A stretch of DNA of 26,967 nt, from positions 1 through 26,967 of the forward strand of contig JADGJA010000267.1 of the NCBI GenBank assembly GCA_027596035.1. The letters run 5' to 3'. Position numbers and translations under genes: made by a program. Positions 11,281-21,862 of this stretch are shown one piece after another (position 1 is the stretch's first letter; the number at the start of each line of letters is the position of its first letter). Source of the DNA: Thoreauomyces humboldtii. Its lineage: Eukaryota > Chytridiomycota > Chytridiomycetes > Spizellomycetales > Powellomycetaceae. The notes beneath the pieces are model-generated. The model did no database searches. It had not been told where the DNA came from and saw only the letters and a program-made list of their open reading frames with translations.

Positions 11281-11518
11281 GACTGGGACCCTGATGCTAG
11301 AGGACGATGCGGTGCTGAGGAGGTGTTGCCCGGGATGACAAGCTGCGAGGCTGTAGATCGCAAGGTCGAGGTCGAGGGGTGGTCCCGTTGAGAGACTTCT
11401 CTCGAGGACAGCGTCTGCGTGGCTTGTCTTTGCATTTACAAAGCCAAGATCCTCGCTCTTCTGCCTCCCGAGCTTTCACACACCCGGTCCCAAACAAAAT
11501 AGCATTCCGACCGTCGCC
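11281..11518. promoter_or_regulatory. Compact bidirectional promoter between NAA15 and uL23m genes
   Basis: Only 238 nt separate the two divergent start codons. Promoters and both 5' leaders must be shared here. A short imperfect palindrome, ctttgcatttacaaag, lies near 11428-11443. No TATA box is evident. This is an inference from gene layout. Confidence 0.6.
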
Positions 11519-12114
11519 ATGCCTTTCCCACTGCAACGTAGGTTACAATAGCAGCAAGCTCCTGATTCGCGATGAGCACCGAGGGGTTCTTCCGTGCTTG
11601 TGCGTGTGTTCCGACGACAAAGTCCTCTGCTAATCTTTCCTTACCTCACAACCTTCCAGCCGGCACGAAATTGTTTTTCCCAAATGTTGTCTTCCGTCTT
11701 CTTCGATCAAACCTGCCACCTCAACAATGCGTCTTCCGCTGTCCACAGCAGCTCAACAAGCTGGACATTCGCGCCATCCTCACATCCCTCTACTCGATCC
11801 AGATCTCGGACGTTCGCACAATGAACTACCTCGGACGCACACATAAGAGCCGGGCGGGGACGCGGGTTCGAGGGGCCAGCTACAAAAAGGTCATCGTCAC
11901 CATGGAGGACGACTTCACCTTTCCACCACCCCCGGAGACGAAGGCCGGCGCGTCTGTGGAGGGCAACGGAGCCATCAAGCTACCCCCAAGGCCATCGTTT
12001 GGCAAGGGAAGCGCAAACAAGCTCAGGCATAAGATCGAGGAGGGTCGACCGAGAGGCGTGGGCGTGCACGTGCGGAAGTGGAAGGAAGCAAAGGAGGCCG
12101 AAAAGGATGCGTAA
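11519..12114 (+). CDS. MRP20: Mitochondrial large-subunit ribosomal protein uL23m
   Basis: Component of the mitochondrial large ribosomal subunit near the polypeptide exit tunnel. Exon 1 is 11519-11537 (six codons plus one base) and exon 2 is 11660-12114, separated by a 122-nt intron (gtaggt donor, accttccag acceptor). The product is 157 aa. The N-terminal part KLFFPNVVFRLLRSN followed by LDIRAILTSLYSIQISDVRTMNYLGR is the uL23 fold signature. The basic segment (RTHKSRAGTRVRGASYKK) is followed by a fungal tail rich in Pro, Lys and Glu. No long presequence is seen, which is common for this protein. The very short first exon is supported by phase and by the start context ccgtcgccATG. Confidence 0.85.
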
Positions 12115-12660
12115 AGAGGACTTGCAGAGTTGGATCGAAAAGAAATAGACGTCCGAGCCTTGTGGCCCTATCCTACACCTTCAGACGCGAAGCATGCTTG
12201 AAATCAAGTTGCCAATTGATTCGCCGCACCTGCATACTGTAAGGTAGTTCTTGAGTTCCGAGTGCTTGTACAGTTCTTTGTATTATTGGGACTGTGGATT
12301 TGTAGGACTTTTGCCCGCTGCTTGCTTCCCGTCCTGTCGAGAATGACCGCGAGGAGCAGGCGAGGAGAGGAGAGGTCTTCCAAGGCTTCCGAGGTCCTTC
12401 AAGGGAGCTGCTGCAACTCGGGATCCCTTTCCCATTTCCAGCATCTCCTTCAAAAACTATCGATACTTTCCAGAGGACCAGCACCGAGTTTCATAGAAGG
12501 CGCATACCGTATCCGCTGGGCAACTGTCCTAGTCCCGAGGGTAGCATATCTCCTCGTTCTACACTCTCACCAACGTTTTTTCTTCGGAGGGCACCAACGC
12601 TCTTCAACGTACAGTTGTGCTCCAAGCCCACACTTCAGCCCGCAACTTTCCATACTTGTC
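12115..12660 (+). promoter_or_regulatory. Intergenic region: uL23m 3' UTR and seb1 promoter/5' leader
   Basis: About 545 nt with no supported gene. The frame upstream of the seb1 ATG is open for a long way, but the stretch has no conserved sequence. The last 100 nt are rich in C and T, as is common in leaders of fungal genes. No TATA box was identified. Confidence 0.5.
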
Positions 12661-15600
12661 ATGTCGCTGAGAGACTCTCTTGAGTTTGACAAGGAGCTGC
12701 ATTCTCTCTACGAGACCAAGCTTCCAGTGTCCGCATCAAAGATCGCAGTTTTAACGAAACTGGCGGTCAAACACGCTAAGGTATCCACCCTTCCACCGCA
12801 CCAGTTCTCCCCCTTCGATGCTGACAAGTGCGTTGTCACTTCGCCCTGTATAGCAATACAAGAACGTCATTTTCAGTATCGAGAAGTTCGTTCAGAAATG
12901 TCCGCCAGAGCTGAAGCTTGCCGGTCTGTACGTGATCGATTCGATCGCACGGGCCATTGCGAAGCGACCAGAAGAAGGAGAGAGCTACGTGGCTCGTTTT
13001 GAAGAGAAATTGGACCTTTTGATACCGCTCTTGCTGCAAGCTCCCGCCAAAGACAAGGTGCGGGCAAAACCCTCAGGAGCTTTTCCGTGAACCACGACGA
13101 GTCACTGATCACTGGTAAATCTCTCGTTATTTTAGGAAAAGATCAAACGTACCATTGGATTGTGGAAAAAATCGGCGCTGTTTAACGTCGCTTCTATTAT
13201 GGCGTTAGAGGCGAAATACTTCACGGAGACAGCAACTGCCCCTTCCACTCCGAGTAATCTTCTCGATCCTCGATTATCAGCGCTTGCGAGCAGCGCACCA
13301 AGCAGCTCGCCTGCAGATCCCCGACTCGCAAGCGTCGGCACATCGGGCGCTACTACCAGCACTGTAGCACCTACTTCAGCACCAACGAGCTCACTGGCAC
13401 TTGATCCCAGTATATTGCAAGCACTGGGATCATATACTCAGCAGCAGTCTGGATCTTCGGGAATGGATTTAACGGCGCTGTTACCTTTTCTGCAACAACA
13501 AGCACAGCAGCAAGCTGGACAGAATCTGCTTCTGAGTCAGCTGAATTCGCTTACGGGGAATTTGCCTGGACTCTCTGGACAACTGAATGGCGGGAACGCG
13601 GCGAACTCAGAAAACAATACTGTGCAGATGGGAAACGGTCCTAACCTGAACAATCATTCGAGTAATCTGAGTCAATTAGGGTAAGTCTCTTGACCGGTGC
13701 CAGTTATCATCGAGAAGAGAGAGAGAGCATACGGACGATTATTCTTGGATCTCGGATCTCGAGAAATACCGAACTCGGGTTGGAGCTGGGCCTAGAAATT
13801 TTGGACTGGGGATGGACATAAGCAACCCTCAGTTGGAATGGAAAAAGGGAAGAGGATCATTTACGTCTCCTTGCGAACATGCCGCTCGCACCTTCACGCC
13901 CAGGGATAAATAATGGGGCGATGTACGTAACTATTTCTCGCTTTGTACATCATTGGTCGCATTAATAAAGTCTTCTAGAGTGGATCTTACCAGCAGTGAT
14001 GGGGTTCGGGAAATACGGGTTGCCAGTCACAGATATTAATCGTATGGGGTTTCCCTCTGTTCTTCTCCGTGTGTTTTCTCAGAAGCCATGTCCAGCCAAA
14101 CACCCCGACGCAGCCCAGCCCGGCCACGCACAGGGCCATTGGGGTGGTCGGCAGTCTGCCGTCGCACTGGACGTCGAATCAAACCCCGCCCACTACGACC
14201 GGCCATGGTGGTCAACCGCCATCCTCTTCGACAAATCCGTCCACTCCAGGCAGCGGTCAACAGCAGCAACAGGGATCTCAGGCTACACCGACGCCCGGTA
14301 ACGTTGCAGACGCTATAAGCCAAGCTCGATCGATTGTCAGCAGATGGGGCGCGGGTCCATCGCCTGGCGGACCTTCCAACCCTTCTCCAGCTTCGACACC
14401 GCAAGGTTCTGGGGGCGGTCCCATCGGACGACCCATCCCCGTCGTCGGCAGTGACCGGGAGAGCTCCGGAGCACAGTGGCAGCAGGCTGCCAAGGGTGCG
14501 GCGGCACCTGTCCAGGAAGGTGACTGCGCTCCTGGGTTCATCGATCCTAGTTTGCCGAAAGACTTTATGAAAGGTGAATTCTCAAGAACACGATTAGCCT
14601 GCAGGCTACAGAGGGACTTATGCCCTTTTTTTCAATACCCTAGTCTTGACGAGAACCGTCTACGTTGGTGGTATCACGCCCACCCTCGCCAAAGAGGAGG
14701 TGCGAGATCTCTTTGAAACAGTCGCGCGCGTCGATACCGTCACTGTGAGTCCTGATCCTCGAAATGGGGAACGTTCTCGGCTCTGCTTTCGAGTGCCGTG
14801 CTGATCCGCCTTTTTCAGGTCAATTATCCCAAATTCAACGCTTTCATCAAGTTCCTGACCCGCGCTGAGGCCGAGCTTATCAAGGAAAAGTTCAACAAGT
14901 ATATGTACAAGGGCACGATGCTTAAGGTCAGGACACCTTCATTCGTGATCTTCTTAGCTACGGGAGATTGATACTGTCTGCAATTCCAGATGGGTTGGGG
15001 TTGCGGATACGGTCCCAAAGAGTTTTTCGACTACACAAACGGCGAGACGCTTTTTCCAATGTCTCGCATGTCGGACGCGGAACGTCGAACCATCGCCACC
15101 TCTCCTCGAGGCGGGGGACAGGTCGAAGGCGGCATGGTGGTCGAGGAACCCGACTTCGGATGGCCGCAGAAGGGCGAAGTGTGCAAGGGTAGATACGCGG
15201 CTGGCAACATTCCCTACGCCCCAGGCTGGCTCGAAGCTGTGGCTCAGCGAGCTCGTGGTGGTTTCAATAACAACGCAACAGGAGGCCCTACGGCGGTCGG
15301 TGGATCAGGCGGACCTTCTCGGAACTTCCAGGGCATGCCTCCCATTCCGCTCCCGCAACCTCCCATGCATGGTGTTCCGATGATGCCATCGGCAATGCCT
15401 CCATTCGGTGCGTCCAACATGATGATGCGAGGTGGCGGTGGCGGTGGTCCCCCGATGCCACCTGGCTACCGGCCTCACTCGATGAACAACCAGCATCACG
15501 GAAACGGTGGCATCGTAGTGGTTTCTGACCGCCAATACGACGATCGGGAAGAACGACAGTACCATCGTCCAAAGCAGTCGCAGGACCGCGGAGAAGAGCA

Positions 15601-16162
15601 CATCGTCGTGCTCGGAGGAGGGGCTGACGACGACGAGAAGCAACACGTCGAACCTGATCACGGCGGTCATGATCAAAGACGAAGGAGCGACGAACGACTT
15701 TCTCATCAGCAACCTTCACACCACAACCTGCACCACCAACAGCAGCAACCTCATCGTTACGAGGACCTTCGACGCATGAGCGGTGGTCCGGGCGGGCCTC
15801 CACCCCACGCGTATCAGTATCCATCGGCCTACCCCATGCCACCTCCCGGCTTCCCGATGCCACCACGGCCGCCGCCCCACTGGAACCGCGGCGGACCGCC
15901 TCCTGGTGGACCTGGCGGGTTCCCCGGACAGCAGCAGCATCCGCAGCACCACCTCCCTCAAGGGCCAGGAGGGGCTCGACAGTGGGGACCACCGGACTGG
16001 AGTGCGGGGTCGGGCGGCCACGGAGGATCCCCGACAGGTTCTGGTCCGCCACCGAACCGCAAGCGACCGCTCTCTCCTGAGGGAGGTCAGGACGCCGGCG
16101 CCGGTAGAGGCGAAGACAGAGGAGATGAGGAGGGTCGCAGGTCCAAGGCTCGGTGGGAGTAA
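12661..16162 (+). CDS. seb1: Seb1/Nrd1-type CID-RRM transcription termination factor
   Basis: Nuclear protein that reads the RNA polymerase II CTD through its CID and nascent RNA through its RRM, and directs termination and 3'-end formation. Exons: 12661-12780, 12854-13057, 13136-13680, 14083-14573, 14644-14744, 14819-14926 and 14990-16162, giving 913 aa. The CID (residues 1 to about 137) includes VIFSIEKFVQKCP and LKLAGLYVIDSIARAI. A Ser/Gln/Asn/Pro-rich linker (about 138-450) follows. The RRM (about 455-525) has RTVYVGGITPTLAKEEVRDLF. It runs into MGWGCGYGPKEFFDY and a VVEEPDFGWP element, the extended RNA-binding region of Nrd1/Seb1. The 390-residue last exon continues in a Gly/Pro/His-rich low-complexity tail. 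Introns are 63-78 nt except the third, which is 402 nt and falls in the linker. Nrd1 and Seb1 are the nearest relatives I can name; animal SCAF4/SCAF8 share the domain order. Confidence 0.92.
13681..14082 (+). other. Long intron 3 of seb1 with internal polyadenylation-like signals
   Basis: 402 nt against 59-78 nt for almost every other coding intron here. The donor gtaagt is strong and the acceptor is gtgttttctcag. It contains a (GA)n run near 13717-13726, TGTA motifs at 13922-13925 and 13944-13947, and AATAAA at 13964-13969. Reading on from exon 3 without splicing gives a stop at once (frame TTA GGG TAA), so an unspliced or early-ended RNA would encode only CID plus linker, about 290 aa. I could not place an extra exon inside it with good donor and acceptor sites. 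Confidence 0.7.
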
Positions 16163-16618
16163 CGTATGCTTTTTCCGGAGGTTCGTCGAAGCCTTCTTTG
16201 AGGCCAGTTTTCTTTTCTGACTCGCCTGTATCGTAAATATGGCGCGGGTACCTGCAATATATACAGAAGTGCATACTTCTTTCTTCAACGTAATCGCTCC
16301 TGTGCAAGGTTATCATTACATGCTCACGACAGTCTCATATATAAAAATTGGCCGGACGCAAAAGCTCTCCTCCAGCAGTGTCTATCGGCAGCCTCGCACA
16401 GCGCCTCCCTCATTCGCAGCGGAGATACCTTTTCCCCGCGATCAACCTCATGAGCTACGCATGGGACATGACCGGCCCGCACTGCAAGGTCAGAGTACCT
16501 ATCTTCTGAGGGTATGCTTGGGTGCAAAAGGACGCCTCGCCCAACGCTGGTCCCGTCGCACTCTCTTCAAAGGGGCCATGGACGATGAAAGATCGATCTC
16601 TCTCCGACCCCACTCTTC
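16163..16618. other. Convergent intergenic region between seb1 and the Vma22-like gene
   Basis: About 456 nt holding the two 3' UTRs. No conserved ORF or RNA gene was seen. The antisense frames that extend from here into the seb1 tail exon are shadows of its GC-rich repeats. Confidence 0.5.
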
Positions 16619-17155
16619 TCACGGACCAGCAGCAGCAGCAGCAGCAGCAGCGGCGGCAGGAATGCCAACCCCGACGTCCTCTCGCATGCCATGTATGTCT
16701 CTCGCAATGTTGGACAGAGCGACGGCCAGCTGCACTGCCCGGCCAAAGTGGGTCTGAGCGTCGCGCAGCGACGTGGGAGGAAGCGGTGCGAACCAGTTGA
16801 TGGGGTTCCCCGACTTCTTGAGCCTTTCCCCGCTGTCGCTCGACTGCTCCTGGACCAGTTCCAGGGCGACCTTCTGCAGTTCCTCTTCCTTTCCTTTGTC
16901 CTCCTCCTCCGTCCGCCGTTCCCGCCTCTCGAGTTGCCTCTCGGTGACGGTGACGGTTCTGGTGGATCGCATGCGACCGTCGTACTGGACGCGCGACAGA
17001 CTCCCTGGCCCCAGCGCGTACTTTGCCTTTGCGAGGTCGAAGGAGCCTTGGGACAGTGCGCGGGAAAGTAGCTTGCGGTGTTGGTCGTAGTCATCGATCT
17101 TGTCGAGGAGCGCCAGCCATCGCGCGTTTGACACCTCGACATTCTCGACGGTCAT
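16619..17155 (-). CDS. VMA22: V-ATPase assembly factor Vma22/CCDC115-like protein
   Basis: Single-exon gene, 178 aa. In relatives the protein helps assemble the membrane Vo sector of the vacuolar ATPase at the endoplasmic reticulum. Visible features: an N-terminal helix LLDKIDDYDQHRKLLSRALSQGSFDLAKAKYALG, resembling the conserved CCDC115/Vma22 opening; a charged coiled-coil middle (ERQLERRERRTEEEDKGKEEE); and the conserved C-terminal block NPINWFAPLPPTSLRDAQTHFGRAVQLAVAL. The first ATG with good context at 17155 was taken; the frame is open a little further upstream without an ATG. The C-terminus is a tract of ten alanines encoded by a CAG/CTG repeat, which is not part of the family pattern. 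An undetected small 5' or 3' exon is possible. It is divergent from GCV2. Confidence 0.72.
   Translation of the reverse strand: MTVENVEVSNARWLALLDKIDDYDQHRKLLSRALSQGSFDLAKAKYALGPGSLSRVQYDGRMRSTRTVTVTERQLERRERRTEEEDKGKEEELQKVALELVQEQSSDSGERLKKSGNPINWFAPLPPTSLRDAQTHFGRAVQLAVALSNIARDIHGMREDVGVGIPAAAAAAAAAAGP
16627..16650. repeat. (CAG)8 trinucleotide repeat encoding a C-terminal polyalanine tract
   Basis: Eight perfect CAG units followed by CGG CGG. On the minus strand they are read as GCT codons, giving with two GCC codons a run of ten Ala just before Gly-Pro-stop of the Vma22-like protein. Such runs change length by replication slippage. Confidence 0.9.
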
Positions 17156-17725
17156 CTTGGCTGGCCCCTTTTGCCAACACACGTTCCGAGCCTTGCCGTT
17201 GAGAGGCGATCCGTTTTCAATCCAATTGCGCGATGGCGAGCGCGGGGTTCCCTATCTGGATATGGTGGTGTACGGCCGTATGATGTGCGGGGGTCAGGTG
17301 GTGGAAAGCCCAGGGCTCAGCTGCTTCGTTGGTGGTGGTGTTGGTCGAAGCAAAGCGCCCGAGATTCGCGTCGGGAAAAGTCGGAAAACGCGTCTCTCTC
17401 CTTTTCCCCAAAAAGTTGCCTGTCTCGATTCCTCCCCCCCTTATAGCATTTCTTCCGCCCGTCCTCCTGCCCTTCCCACACCTCTCCTCGATCATACTAC
17501 GCACACATCTGCAAGGCAACTCAACAACGGCGGTAGAGCCAATCGTCGTCTCCTCAGCACTTAGCTAGGAAGTACCCTGCGACCGTACGATAGGTCTTTT
17601 TTTTAATTTTTTGTCGCTTTCGAATCCGGGCTCATCTTCCACCCCATCTTCCCCGCAGCCACGGTCTCCTTCCGCGGTGTTTTTTTTTGGCATAACTTTC
17701 GCGCAACAACCTCCATCGCATCGTC
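17156..17725. promoter_or_regulatory. Divergent promoter region between the Vma22-like gene and GCV2
   Basis: About 570 nt between divergent start codons. The GCV2-proximal half is strongly pyrimidine-rich on the plus strand (C/T runs about 17400-17490, T tracts at 17588-17604 and 17681-17689), as in many fungal housekeeping promoters. A weak TATA-like ttatag lies near 17440. Short ORFs here show no conserved domain. Confidence 0.5.
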
Positions 17726-20700
17726 ATGCTCAGTGCCAGTCTCAGGTCCGGGGTTGCTCCCGCCACGAAGCGGGCGGCTGCCATGTCTTTCCGCTCCAGC
17801 AGCCGTTCCTTCTGCACCTCGGTTGTCCGCCCTCTGCGCTCGTCTGCCGTTCCGTTCGCTCGTATCGCTGCCGTGCGCATTGCCGGCTTTGCCTCCAACG
17901 CCACTGCCACCAACGCTGTCTTCGAGCCTCTCGACACGTTTCCACGGCGGCACATCGGCCCCGAAGATGCCGACATAGCTGCCATGTGCAAAGTGGTGGG
18001 CGTATCATCCTTGGACCAGCTCGTCGAGAAGACGGTTCCTGCCTCCATCAGTATCAAAAACAACACGCGACTGGGTCCCGGTGTTCCAGAGACGGAGGCG
18101 CTCGAGCGTCTCAAGCATATTGCCTCAAAGAACAAGGTGTTCCGATCCTACATCGGCATGGGATATACCGGCACGATCGTTCCCAAAGTGATTTTGCGAA
18201 ACATCATGGAGAACCCCGGCTGGTACACTCAGTACACCCCCTACCAGCCAGAAATCTCACAAGGACGACTCGAGTCGCTCCTTAACTACCAGACCATGGT
18301 CTGCGACCTCACCGGCCTTCCCGTAGCCAACGCGTCGCTTCTCGACGAAGGAACAGCCGCTGCGGAAGCCATGATCATGTGTTTTGCTCAGGGAAAGCGA
18401 AAGAAGAACATTTTCTTCGTCGACCAGGCCTGCCACCCACAGACCATCGCGTGCGTCAAGACGCGCGCTGAAGGCTTTGGGATCCAGGTGGTGGTCGGAG
18501 ATTACGAGAAATACGACTTCGTCGCCAACAAGGGCAAGGTCATGGGCGTCCTGATTCAGGTAAGCGTTGAGCTTTGTAGGACTGTGACCTTGATGAGCTT
18601 CTGACCGAGGTTCACGAACTATAGTACCCTACTACCGACGGACGTGTCCTGGACTACGAGTCGTTCGTTCAAAAAGCCCACGACAATGGCGCCATGGTCA
18701 CCTGCGCTACGGATCTGCTTGCGCTCGCCTTGCTGAAGCCTCCAGGAGAGTTCGGCGTTGATATTGCATTCGGAAACTCGCAGCGCTTCGGAGTTCCACT
18801 TGGTTACGGTGGACCCCACGCAGCGTTCTTCTCGGTACGGGAAGACTTGAAGCGCAACATGCCTGGACGCCTGATCGGCGTTTCCAAGGACGTGGACGGA
18901 AACAAAGCGTACCGCCTCGCCCTCCAAACGCGCGAGCAACACATTCGCCGTGAGAAGGCTACAAGTAACATCTGCACAGCACAAGCTTTACTCGCGAACA
19001 TGGCCGCCATGTACGCCGTTTACCACGGTCCCGAGGTGTGTTCCTTATTTTGATTCTGCGCGTTGGACTTGGCTCATTCTGACTTTGATACATACAGGGC
19101 ATTCGAGACATTGCTCAGCGCATCCACAACCTTACCGTTGTTTTGGCAGCGGGCGTAACCAAACTTGGTCATACAGTAAAGACTGATTCATTTTTCGATA
19201 CTATTACTATCGAGCTGAAGCACGACGCCGAAGAGCTTACGATAGCCTCCACGGATGCTGGAATCAACGTTCGCCAGGTCGATGCTCGTACCATTGCCGT
19301 TACCCTTGACGAGACTGTCACAAAGGATGACCTTTACGACTTACTCAGCGTATTTGGCACCGCATCCCTGGAATCCAGCTACCGCACCAACTCCCGCAAG
19401 CAGCAGTTCGGCTCGCTCCCCATGCTCGACTCCCTTGCCGACGAGCTCGGCATCTCTACCACTGCCCCTGCCCAGAAATTCCCACAAGCGCTTGCGCGAA
19501 CGTCCAAGTATCTTACCCACCCCATCTTCAACTCCTACCATTCCGAAACCGAAATGCTCCGATATATCTCGCACCTGCAAAGCAAAGATCTGTCACTTGC
19601 TGAGGCTATGATTCCCCTCGGGTCCTGCACCATGAAACTCAACGCCACCACCGAGATGATTCCAGTGACATGGCCGGAGTTTGCCAACATCCATCCCTTC
19701 GTACCGCTTGACCAGGCTAGCGGATATCGGATAATGCTCCAGGAGCTCGAATACGCTCTGAGCGAGGTCACTGGGTTCGACCAAATCTGCTTGCAGCCCA
19801 ACTCAGGCGCGCAGGGTGAATACACTGGCCTGCGTGTCATCAAAGCATACCTGCAGTCTCAGGGTCAACAGAACCGTGACGTCTGCCTGATCCCTGTGTC
19901 TGCACACGGCACGAACCCCGCATCGGCAGCCATGGCTGGTTTCAAGGTCGTCACGGTCAAGTGCGAGGAGAACGGCAACCTTGATCTGATCGACCTCGCC
20001 GCGAAGGCCGAAAAGCACAAGGACTCCCTGGCAGCGACCATGATCACGTACCCCTCCACCTACGGAGTGTTCGAGGAGACGATCGTGGAAGCCTGCAAGA
20101 TCGTCCACGACCACGGTGGACAGGTTTACATGGACGGCGCTAACTTGAACGCCCAGCTCGGTCTCTGCAAGCCCGCGGAGATCGGTGCCGATGTTTGCCA
20201 TCTTAACCTGCACAAAACGTTCTGCATCCCTCATGGAGGCGGCGGTCCCGGTATGGGTCCCATTGGTGTCAAGTCTCACCTCGCGCCATTCCTTCCCGGT
20301 CACCCTGTCGTCAAAACCAGCGGTGAACTTGCCATCGGACCAGTGTCTGCGGCGCCATGGGGATCGGCGAGCATTCTCCCTATCTCCTGGGCGTACCTCA
20401 AGATGATGGGTAAGTTTCGAGAATAGGTGCTGTGCGGCAAGAATCTTCTAACGTCAAAGTTGCACAGGTGATGAGGGAGTTCAACACGCTACGAAGATTG
20501 CCCTTCTGAACGCAAACTACATCATGAAGCGCCTCGAAAAGCACTATAAAATCCTGTATACCAACGACCACGGCTTCTGTGCACACGAATTCATCATTGA
20601 TTGCCGACCCTTTGATGCATCTGCACACATTCAGGGCATCGATATTGCGAAGCGATTACACGTACGTCTTTCATGTTTGAAGACTGCGATCGATTGACTT

Positions 20701-21207
20701 GCATTTGCTTATATGACCATATTCACAGGATTACGGCTTCCACTCTCCCACCATGTCCTTCCCCGTCGCCAATACCCTGATGGTCGAACCCACTGAATCC
20801 GAGAGCAAAGCCGAGCTTGACCGCTTCTGCGACGCGCTGCTTCACATTCGAGCCGAGATCAAGCAGGTCGAGGACGGTCATCAACCGCGAGACACCAACG
20901 TACTCTCCCGATCCCCACATCCCGTCCATCAACTCCTCACCGAGAAATGGGACCGTCCCTACTCCCGTGAGACGGCTGCGTACCCCGTCAAGGAGCTGAG
21001 GAACAAGAAGTTCTGGCCAAGCGTCGGTCGCGTCGACGATACCTTCGGTGACCGGAACTTGGTAAGTCTGCGAACGCGTTTCAATGGTGGAAACTCGAAC
21101 CATCACTTACAGGAGCGACTTGTTGCTTTCAGATCTGCTCATGTCCACCAATCGAGTCCTACGAACAGGACGGCGACGCAGAGCCAGTGACGAGCAACGC
21201 AGTATAG
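17726..21207 (+). CDS. GCV2: Glycine decarboxylase P-protein, mitochondrial (PLP-dependent)
   Basis: Decarboxylates glycine in the mitochondrial glycine cleavage system and passes the aminomethyl group to the H-protein lipoamide. Exons: 17726-18559, 18625-19035, 19098-20409, 20468-20661, 20729-21061 and 21133-21207, giving 1052 aa, the usual eukaryotic length. The first 60 residues are rich in Arg, Ser and Ala with no acidic residue, a good mitochondrial presequence. The N-terminal half opens with FPRRHIGP and carries [10 protein letters not shown] and [13 protein letters not shown]. The C-terminal half has [12 protein letters not shown] and the PLP site [21 protein letters not shown], with the Schiff-base Lys near residue 788. 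The C-terminus shows [23 protein letters not shown] and a final exon [10 protein letters not shown]. All six exons join in phase. A second ATG (MSFRSSS, residue 20) is an alternative start. Confidence 0.97.
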
Positions 21208-21635
21208 ACTCTCCCCTTTCCCTCTCGTATCCTTTCTTCCTGGACCATACATATTTCTTCTACTTTTGAACTTTACTTTACTAGCTAACGTTATGTGGTA
21301 TCGCGTATCTGATCCCGGTCTCCGCTGGCCCAACGCTGCGGAAACTGTATACCGTTTCGCGAGATCGGCGGAAACAAGGGTACCGGGTACCACCGAAGCT
21401 GTGGAACGGTGGAAAAGGAAAGACCCTTTATCCGAACATTCCACTCCCCATTTTCCACTCTTCTTACTTCTACAGTACCATTCGCTTCCCATCGCTAGTT
21501 CCCAACACTCGCTCCCGCTGGAGTTTACTCCATCAGGAGCCCCTTAACGGAAGCGGGGGAAATCGTGACTGCCGCTGAGACCTGAGTTTCATCCCTTCCA
21601 TATTCCCCCAAGGTCCGTGTCGTGTAAATATGAAT

Positions 21636-21652
21636 CGGACCTCAGGGGTCCG
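21636..21652. repeat. Small inverted repeat (hairpin)
   Basis: cggacc and ggtccg are separated by a 5-nt loop. It lies directly before the first copy of the diverged direct repeat. Confidence 0.5.
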
Positions 21653-21655
21653 CAA

Positions 21656-21727
21656 GTAGAAAATTAGAATCAGGGTTCGAGAAGGATGTCGTTGCCGGTT
21701 GAATGAAATAGACCAAAATGACCTAGG
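21656..21727 (+). repeat. Diverged direct repeat, copy 1
   Basis: About 70 nt sharing an ordered series of matching blocks with the copy at 21791-21862: agaatcagg, tcgagaag, atg, gttg, cggt, tgaaatga and agacca. Both copies have a gacctc motif just upstream. By eye, similarity is roughly two thirds. Confidence 0.6.
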
Positions 21728-21790
21728 GTTTTTGGTTGAACAATGTCTCGCGCGGGAATGCGAAGAAATGGGATCACCAGATGACCTCGA

Positions 21791-21862
21791 GTAAAAATGA
21801 GAATCAGGCGTCGAGAAGAATGGTTGTTCTCACGGTCGGTGAAATGAAGGAGACCAGGGGTT
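21791..21862 (+). repeat. Diverged direct repeat, copy 2
   Basis: Partner of the copy at 21656-21727, in the same orientation and 135 nt downstream. Together they suggest an old duplication within a mobile-element remnant. Confidence 0.6.

Noticed and set aside
12262..12660. Long open frame upstream of and overlapping the first seb1 exons
   Set aside because: It is in another frame than the CID and has no conserved sequence; the CID start at 12661 is clear.
13980..14034. Possible extra small exon inside seb1 intron 3
   Set aside because: The acceptor tcttctag is good and the frame is open, but the only nearby donor is a poor gttgcc. A single 402-nt intron is simpler.
15288..16316. 342-codon minus-strand ORF
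   Set aside because: It is antisense to the Gly/Pro/His-rich last exon of seb1; low-complexity coding DNA commonly leaves the opposite frame open.
19803..20303. 166-codon minus-strand ORF
   Set aside because: Antisense shadow of the strongly conserved PLP-site region of GCV2.
21373..21392. GGTACCGGGTACC near-palindrome after GCV2
   Set aside because: Short and isolated, not the TACCGGTA element, and within range of chance.
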